Part shown: in pieces, positions 6,192 through 11,396 of the stretch
Numbering within the stretch: position 1 is the first letter of the stretch
Layout: each line of letters begins with the position of its first letter
Source of the DNA: Gammaproteobacteria bacterium
GTDB lineage: Bacteria > Pseudomonadota > Gammaproteobacteria > Arenicellales > Poriferihabitantaceae
Reading direction: 5' to 3'
Length of the DNA: 11,396 bases
Assembly (NCBI GenBank): GCA_009839585.1
Contig: VXPI01000252.1
Span: forward strand, 1-11,396
Translations under genes and position numbers: made by a program
Notes under the pieces: model-generated
Seen by the model: the letters and a program-made list of their open reading frames with translations, nothing else
Databases searched by the model: none
What the model was told of the DNA's origin: nothing

Positions 6192-8185
6192 GTGGATTCA
6201 ATGATGACGAGTGAGGTGTTTTCGGTTACCGAATCACCGGACTTGCAGTGAACCGTTTTCACCATACCGGAACTCGGTGCCAGGATATCATGTTCCATTT
6301 TCATGGCTTCAATACAGAGTAGGTGATCACCCTTTGACACGGATTGACCGGGTTCGACCCGAACTTCGATCACCATGCCCGGCATGGGTGAGAATATGGT
6401 GCCTGATGCATCAAGCCGATCACCTTCGGCATGATCAATATCCAGAATGTCAACACGATGGTGCTGTCCATCAATATGCAGAAAAACCGTATTACCGGCA
6501 TGAGCCACATTTAATTTGACCTGCTTGTCCCGAACCGTTACTGACATTTTGTGGTGGTCCACGATTTCAGCATTCAGCTTCATTCCATCTTCGAATTCAA
6601 ACTGGCCGAGATTATAGGTAAAGCCTATAGCCTGACGTTGTGCATCAATGGTGTATTCGAAACTGTATTTGCGGGCTGATTCAGTGCGAAGAAGGTGCAT
6701 GTTCAACCAGGGCGAATGATGGTCGTCCTGGCTGCCCTGCTTGACTAGTTGCGAATCAAGGTCCTGGAGAAACAGCCAGGCACAGGCGAAGTAGGGAATT
6801 TTGTCATTGGTCGGGATATACGATAGAACCTGCTCAAGATTGCGGGTCAGATACTGGGTATCGTAGCTTGATGCAATAAAGTCGGGTTGTTTCAGAATAG
6901 ACTGCAGAAAACTGATGTTGGTTGGAACACCCAGAATTCGATAATTTTCCAATACGGCAAGCATTAGACCCCTGGCTTTTTCACGGTCTTCGTCCCAGGT
7001 AATTACCTTCGAGATCATGGGGTCATAATAGGCAGAAACCTGACTGCCTTTTACAACGCCAGTATCGATACGGATAGCATCTTCCAGACTACCGAAGTTG
7101 TATTCGGGATGTGAGATATCCAGTATAGTGCCGGTTGCCGGCAGAAAGCCCCGGTCTGGGTTTTCAGCATAGACCCTGACTTCCATGGCATGGCCGTTTT
7201 GCTTGATATCTTCCTGTTTGCAGGGAAGCGGTTCTCCGGATGCAACCCGTAGTTGCCATTCAACAAGGTCCTGGCCGGTGACCTTTTCGGTGACCGGATG
7301 CTCAACCTGCAGTCGAGTATTCATCTCCAGAAAATAAAATTGATTGGAGTCGACCAGAAACTCGATAGTGCCAGCACCGATATAACCAATAGCTGTCGCA
7401 CAATTGACTGCTGCCGTGGTCATTTTGCTGCGTAGCCTGTCTGATAGAAGAGGCGCAGGAGATTCTTCAACCACCTTCTGATAGCGTCTCTGCATAGAGC
7501 AGTTGCGCTCAAACAAGTGGACAGTGTTGCCATGGCTGTCCGCAAACACCTGGATTTCAATGTGGTGAGACGATGGAAAGTATTTTTCGATAAGCACGCC
7601 GTCATTTCCAAACGCAGACAGGCTTTCACGCTTTACCGACTCCAGCGACGACAGAAATTCTTCTGGAGCGGCGACAACACGCATTCCTTTGCCGCCACCG
7701 CCTGCTACAGCCTTGATCAGGACCGGGTAGCCGGTTTTCCCAGCCTCGCCTAGCAGCGTGTTAGGGTCATGATCTTCGCCGTCATACCCCGGCAATACCG
7801 GTACGCCGGATTTGATTGCAGCGGTGCGCGCACTGTCTTTCAAGCCCATAATCCGAAGTGCTTCAGGCCCAGGCCCAATAAATACCAGTCCAGCTGCCTT
7901 GCACCGTTCTGCAAACTCTGCATTTTCAGACAAAAATCCATAACCGGGGTGAATTGCTTCAGCGCCGGATTGTTCAGCCGCTCCCAGAATCTTGTCGATA
8001 TCCAGATAGCTTTCCATCGGTGTTGCACCGCCGATCGGGATGACTGCATCGCAAGCCCTGGTGAATTGCGCACCACGGTCTGGATCCGAGCAAACAGCCA
8101 CGGTATCAATTCCGAGTCGGCTGGCAGTCCGTGCGATGCGACATGCTATTTCGCCACGGTTTGCAATCAGTATTCGTTTAAACAA
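6188..8185 (-). CDS. liuD: Methylcrotonyl-CoA carboxylase, biotin-containing alpha subunit
   Basis: Carries the biotin carboxylase and biotin carrier parts of 3-methylcrotonyl-CoA carboxylase; 665 residues, normal for this subunit. The N-terminal biotin carboxylase domain starts FKRILIANRGEIACRI, with ATP-grasp glycine loop AGGGGKGM at 161-168, QRRYQK with Lys237, and LEMNTRLQVEHPVTE with Glu287, Asn289, Arg291 and Glu295. These fit the E. coli AccC catalytic residues with an offset of one. A linker (BT) region covers about 500-590. The C-terminal carrier domain ends with CIEAMKMEH, biotinylated at Lys629. The start is TTG at 8185, since family members begin with the same MFxxILIANRGEIA block and no ATG is available there; AAGGTGAG (8195-8188) overlaps the beta-subunit stop. 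Geranyl-CoA carboxylase is the main alternative, but the neighbours favour methylcrotonyl-CoA. Confidence 0.95.
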   Translation of the reverse strand: MFKRILIANRGEIACRIARTASRLGIDTVAVCSDPDRGAQFTRACDAVIPIGGATPMESYLDIDKILGAAEQSGAEAIHPGYGFLSENAEFAERCKAAGLVFIGPGPEALRIMGLKDSARTAAIKSGVPVLPGYDGEDHDPNTLLGEAGKTGYPVLIKAVAGGGGKGMRVVAAPEEFLSSLESVKRESLSAFGNDGVLIEKYFPSSHHIEIQVFADSHGNTVHLFERNCSMQRRYQKVVEESPAPLLSDRLRSKMTTAAVNCATAIGYIGAGTIEFLVDSNQFYFLEMNTRLQVEHPVTEKVTGQDLVEWQLRVASGEPLPCKQEDIKQNGHAMEVRVYAENPDRGFLPATGTILDISHPEYNFGSLEDAIRIDTGVVKGSQVSAYYDPMISKVITWDEDREKARGLMLAVLENYRILGVPTNISFLQSILKQPDFIASSYDTQYLTRNLEQVLSYIPTNDKIPYFACAWLFLQDLDSQLVKQGSQDDHHSPWLNMHLLRTESARKYSFEYTIDAQRQAIGFTYNLGQFEFEDGMKLNAEIVDHHKMSVTVRDKQVKLNVAHAGNTVFLHIDGQHHRVDILDIDHAEGDRLDASGTIFSPMPGMVIEVRVEPGQSVSKGDHLLCIEAMKMEHDILAPSSGMVKTVHCKSGDSVTENTSLVIIEST

Positions 8186-8187
8186 GA

Positions 8188-8195
8188 CTCACCTT
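8188..8195 (-). promoter_or_regulatory. Shine-Dalgarno for the TTG start of the carboxylase alpha gene
   Basis: AAGGTGAG on the minus strand begins within the beta-subunit TAA stop and leaves two bases (TC) before TTG 8185, or six if only AAGG is counted. It is strong enough to support initiation at the rare TTG codon. Confidence 0.7.
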
Positions 8196-9801
8196 ACATT
8201 CTGAAGATTCCAAAACGGGTATCCGGGATTGGCGCGTTGAGCGAGGCGGAAATACCCAAGCCGAGTACCTGACGGGTATCGCGTGGATCAATAATGCCGT
8301 CGTCCCATAATCTTGCACTCGCATAGAAGGGATGGCCCTGGGTTTCATACTGCTCCCGGATTGGTTTCTTGAATTCTTCCTGCTCTTTTTCGGACCAGGA
8401 TTCTCCTCTGGATTGTTTCACATCCATTCGTATTTGTGCCAGAACACTGGAAGCCTGTTCGCCACCCATAACCGATATTCGTGCATTGGGCCACATCCAG
8501 AGGAAACGGGCACCGAATGCTCGTCCACACATCGCATAATTGCCTGCGCCGAAACTGCCGCCGATCACAACGGTGAATTTGGGTACCTTGGCGCAAGAAA
8601 CCGCGGTAACCATTTTTGCTCCATCCTTGGCAATTCCTCGAGATTCATATTTCTTGCCAACCATGAATCCGGTGATGTTTTGAAGAAATACCAGAGGTAT
8701 TTTTCTCTGGCAGCAGAGCTCGATAAAGTGGGCCCCCTTGAGTGCAGATTCTGAGAACAAAATACCATTGTTGGCAATAATTCCGATCGGGTATCCATGC
8801 AATCGGGCAAAACCACAAACCAGAGTGGTGCCATAGTTTTCCTTGAATTCTTCAAAATTGCTTGCATCAACGATACGTGCGATAACCTCCCGGATATCGA
8901 AAGGCTTGCGTGAATCTTCAGGCACGATACCGAGGATCTCATCTGAAGGGTAAACGGGCCCGACGGGTGTTTCCGTAATCAGGCCAATTGACTTTTTCCG
9001 ATTCAGGTTGGCGATGACAGAACGGGCAATTTTCAAGGCATGCTGATCGTTTTGCGCGATATGGTCGACCACGCCCGATACCGTACCGTGTACCTGGGCT
9101 CCACCGAGTTCTTCTGCGGTGACCTCTTCGCCAGTTGCCGCCTTGACCAGCGGTGGACCACCCAAAAAGATTGTGCCCTGGTCACGCACGATGATGCTTT
9201 CATCGCACATGGCAGGTATATAGGCGCCACCGGCTGTGCAACTGCCCATGGTTACTGCAACTTGAGGAATACCGGCTGCCGACAGGTTCGCCTGGTTATA
9301 GAAAATTCGGCCAAAGTGATCCCGATCCGGAAACACTTCATCCTGTAATGGCAGAAATGCGCCGCCAGAGTCGACCAGATAGATGCAGGGGAGGTGGTTT
9401 TGCAAGGCGATTTCCTGTGCTCGCAAATGTTTCTTGACCGTAATCGGAAAGTAGGTTCCACCCTTGACAGTCGCATCATTGGCAACAATAACGCACTCGA
9501 GTCCTGAAATTCGGCCAATGCCAGTAATTATTCCGCCAGCAGATACTTCTCCACCGTACATATCCCAGCCTGCGAACTGCGACAGTTCGAGAAAGCTGGT
9601 TCCGCGATCAACCAGGCTATTGATTCGGTCACGGACCAGGAGCTTGCCCCGTTCCATATGTTTTTCCCGCGCGGATTTACTGCCGCCCTGCATGATGCCT
9701 GTTAGATGCGCATGAAAATCGCTGACTTTGGCCTGCATTGCATCAGTATTCATGCGGTATTCCGGGGTGCCGGTTTGCAGTTTGCTTTTCAGGATAGCCA
9801 T
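8194..9801 (-). CDS. liuB: Methylcrotonyl-CoA carboxylase, carboxyltransferase beta subunit
   Basis: Transfers carboxyl from biotin to 3-methylcrotonyl-CoA, giving 3-methylglutaconyl-CoA. The length is 535 residues, the same as characterised LiuB proteins. The N- and C-terminal crotonase-fold carboxyltransferase halves are both complete. Motifs include [11 protein letters not shown] near 51-61, [13 protein letters not shown] at 186-198, [14 protein letters not shown] near 373-386, [17 protein letters not shown] at 414-430, and [21 protein letters not shown] near 435-455. These oxyanion-hole glycine loops mark an acyl-CoA carboxyltransferase of the MCC type. The ATG at 9801 lies 8 bases after the thiolase stop with no clear Shine-Dalgarno, and a second ATG at codon 17 is less likely because the first 16 residues resemble family N-termini. 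The enoyl-CoA hydratase gene that often lies between the two subunit genes is absent. Confidence 0.97.
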   Translation of the reverse strand: MAILKSKLQTGTPEYRMNTDAMQAKVSDFHAHLTGIMQGGSKSAREKHMERGKLLVRDRINSLVDRGTSFLELSQFAGWDMYGGEVSAGGIITGIGRISGLECVIVANDATVKGGTYFPITVKKHLRAQEIALQNHLPCIYLVDSGGAFLPLQDEVFPDRDHFGRIFYNQANLSAAGIPQVAVTMGSCTAGGAYIPAMCDESIIVRDQGTIFLGGPPLVKAATGEEVTAEELGGAQVHGTVSGVVDHIAQNDQHALKIARSVIANLNRKKSIGLITETPVGPVYPSDEILGIVPEDSRKPFDIREVIARIVDASNFEEFKENYGTTLVCGFARLHGYPIGIIANNGILFSESALKGAHFIELCCQRKIPLVFLQNITGFMVGKKYESRGIAKDGAKMVTAVSCAKVPKFTVVIGGSFGAGNYAMCGRAFGARFLWMWPNARISVMGGEQASSVLAQIRMDVKQSRGESWSEKEQEEFKKPIREQYETQGHPFYASARLWDDGIIDPRDTRQVLGLGISASLNAPIPDTRFGIFRM

Positions 9802-9809
9802 GTCAGCGG

Positions 9810-11000
9810 TTAGTAGCGTTCAAGGACCATGGCGGTTGCTTCACCGCCCCCGATGCATAGCGAGGCCACGCCTATCTTCGAGGAGCGGTCATGCATGGCA
9901 GAAATCAGGGTCGTCAGTATGCGGGCGCCCGATGCACCAATTGGATGGCCCAGGGCACAGGCTCCGCCACGGACATTCATGTTATCGGGAGATATGTCAA
10001 GGTCCCGCATTGTCGACATGGTGACTACTGCAAAAGCTTCATTTACTTCATGCAAATCTACATCCTTGATAGCCAAGCCTGTCTGTTTCAGGACTTTCCT
10101 GATTGAATCAGTTGGGGCTGTAGTAAACCAGGACGGGTCATGCGCATGTGTGGAGTGCCCGGCGATTCTGGCCAGAGGGGTGAGATTTTCAGCAACTGCT
10201 GTTGATTCGAGCATAAGAACCAGTGCCGATGCTCCATCGGAAATCGAACTGGAATTGGCAGGGGTAACTGTGCCATCTTTACGAAACGCCGGTCTTAGAT
10301 GTGGAATTTTCTGGATATCTGCACTGAACGGCTGCTCATCCTTGCTTACGACAATTTCATCATTCCGGGTACGCACAGTTACAGGAGCAATCTCCCGGTC
10401 GAAGTCTCCAGAGTCGCTGGCAGAACGAGCACGTTCCAGGGAACGAATCGCAAATTCATCTTGTTCTTCACGGGTAAAGGCATACTTGTCAGCACAGATC
10501 TCGGCAAAGCTGCCCATCAACTGACCTTTCTGGTAAGCATCTTCCAGTCCGTCACAAAACATGGAATCGACCACTTGCCCATGCCCCATACGATGTCCTG
10601 ATCGGGCCTTCGGCAGCAAGTAGGGCGCATTGGTCATGCTTTCCATGCCCCCTGCTATCATGATGCGGTTGGTTTTCGCAGTCAATAGGTCGTGCGCCAG
10701 CATCACCGCTTTCATGCCCGACCCACACATCTTGTTGATGGTCGTGCAGTTTGTGGAAAGGGCCAGTCCTCCGCCAAGAGCAGCCTGACGAGCAGGAGCC
10801 TGTCCCTGTCCAGCCATTAACACATTGCCCAGGATGACCTCTTCAATCTGGTCATTGGCAAGACCGGTTCGTTCAACTGCCGAGCTTATTGCAACTGCAC
10901 CAAGTTCGCTTGCACTGAGGTTTCTGAAACAGCCCTGAAAACTCCCCATGGGAGTGCGGGTAGCCGAGACAATGACGACAGGATCGGGGCTTGAATTCAT
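9810..11000 (-). CDS. Acetyl-CoA C-acetyltransferase (thiolase)
   Basis: Thiolase of 396 residues that condenses two acetyl-CoA or cleaves acetoacetyl-CoA. Catalytic Cys92 lies in [10 protein letters not shown], with NEAF at 320-323, His352 in [10 protein letters not shown] and Cys382 in [10 protein letters not shown]. The spacing matches the Zoogloea biosynthetic thiolase (Cys89, His348, Cys378). CIGGGEATA rather than the CIGGGMG of PhaA/AtoB is a subfamily difference, so AtoB or PhaA is not assigned. In the operon it would handle acetoacetyl-CoA derived from the acetoacetate made by HMG-CoA lyase, but no activating CoA-transferase or synthetase is visible here. The ATG overlaps the upstream dehydrogenase stop as ATGA and also has GAGGA at 11011-11007 with a 6-base spacer, giving strong coupled translation. 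Confidence 0.94.
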   Translation of the reverse strand: MNSSPDPVVIVSATRTPMGSFQGCFRNLSASELGAVAISSAVERTGLANDQIEEVILGNVLMAGQGQAPARQAALGGGLALSTNCTTINKMCGSGMKAVMLAHDLLTAKTNRIMIAGGMESMTNAPYLLPKARSGHRMGHGQVVDSMFCDGLEDAYQKGQLMGSFAEICADKYAFTREEQDEFAIRSLERARSASDSGDFDREIAPVTVRTRNDEIVVSKDEQPFSADIQKIPHLRPAFRKDGTVTPANSSSISDGASALVLMLESTAVAENLTPLARIAGHSTHAHDPSWFTTAPTDSIRKVLKQTGLAIKDVDLHEVNEAFAVVTMSTMRDLDISPDNMNVRGGACALGHPIGASGARILTTLISAMHDRSSKIGVASLCIGGGEATAMVLERY

Positions 11001-11396
11001 GCGCTTTCCTCAAAAATTTCCCGACCAATGAGCATGCGTCGAACCTCGGATGTTCCTGCACCGATCTCGTAAAGCTTGGCATCCCTTAGCAATCGGCCGG
11101 TTGGATAGTCGTTGATATAACCGTTACCCCCGAGAGACTGAATGGCTTCAAGAGCCATCCAGGTTGCTTTTTCTGCACAGTACAGAATTGCTCCTGCGGA
11201 GTCCTTTCGAGTAGCGCCCCCATGATCACAGGCGCTGGCTACTGCATATCCGTAAGCACGGCAGGCATTCATGGTGGAATACATGTCGGCCAGTTTGCCC
11301 TGCATCAGTTGGAAGGTGCCAATGGGCTGGCCGAACTGCCTGCGTTCATGTACGTATGGAACAACGATGTCCATGCATCTTCGCATGATGCCAAGA
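10997..11396 (-). CDS. liuA: Isovaleryl-CoA dehydrogenase, 5' part outside window
   Basis: C-terminal third of an FAD-dependent acyl-CoA dehydrogenase that oxidises isovaleryl-CoA to 3-methylcrotonyl-CoA. The frame stays open from base 11396, reading [20 protein letters not shown], so the gene continues beyond the window and the internal ATG at 11386 is not its start. The C-terminal helical domain shows [20 protein letters not shown] and then [19 protein letters not shown] and [20 protein letters not shown]. These match the isovaleryl-CoA dehydrogenase subgroup closely. The catalytic glutamate of this group lies just upstream of the visible part and cannot be checked. It is the first visible gene of the operon and its stop overlaps the thiolase ATG. 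Confidence 0.92.
   Translation of the reverse strand, partial: LGIMRRCMDIVVPYVHERRQFGQPIGTFQLMQGKLADMYSTMNACRAYGYAVASACDHGGATRKDSAGAILYCAEKATWMALEAIQSLGGNGYINDYPTGRLLRDAKLYEIGAGTSEVRRMLIGREIFEESA

Noticed and set aside
7470..7520. Asn228 and Tyr235 in the biotin carboxylase ERNCSMQRRYQK motif instead of the Asp and His of E. coli AccC
   Set aside because: These positions vary among acyl-CoA carboxylases (for example ERECS and RRNQK in human PCCA), and the catalytic Lys, Glu, Asn and Arg residues are all present.

Overview
The window looks like chromosomal DNA from a heterotrophic proteobacterium, most likely a gammaproteobacterium. The basis is protein resemblance (LiuA/B/D/E-type leucine enzymes and PgsA) and tight operon packing; no rRNA or marker gene is present to confirm it. 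Base composition by eye is moderate over most of the window and clearly more AT-rich in the first 1.6 kb.

Region 1 (1-1554, minus strand) is a two-gene accessory cassette. It encodes an OLD/ABC-class AAA ATPase with a DUF3696-like C-terminus and a PIN-like protein cut by the window edge. The two are joined by an ATGA stop/start overlap. The pairing suggests an ATPase-controlled nuclease, possibly for defence, but no named system could be assigned. Region 2 (1555-2152) is a divergent intergenic gap with only weak promoter candidates. Region 3 (2153-2782, plus strand) is pgsA, phosphatidylglycerophosphate synthase, without its common uvrC neighbour.

Region 4 (2825-11396, minus strand) is one long operon read from right to left. 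It starts outside the window. The order is isovaleryl-CoA dehydrogenase (3' part), acetyl-CoA acetyltransferase, methylcrotonyl-CoA carboxylase beta and alpha subunits, HMG-CoA lyase, haloacid-dehalogenase-type HAD enzyme, PaaI-like thioesterase, DUF2889 protein, and Asp/Glu racemase-superfamily protein. Most junctions are 4-base overlaps or gaps of a few bases; the largest is 43 bases before the last gene.

The first five genes form the leucine/isovalerate catabolic pathway. Isovaleryl-CoA is oxidised to 3-methylcrotonyl-CoA, which is carboxylated to 3-methylglutaconyl-CoA and hydrated to HMG-CoA. HMG-CoA is then cleaved to acetyl-CoA and acetoacetate. The hydratase (liuC) and an acetoacetate-activating enzyme are not in the visible part. 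The four tail genes are not standard leucine-pathway genes. Three of them keep the catalytic residues or key motif of their families, and the fourth is a DUF2889 protein of unknown function. This coupled tail module and the ATPase/PIN cassette are the two places where something undescribed could lie.
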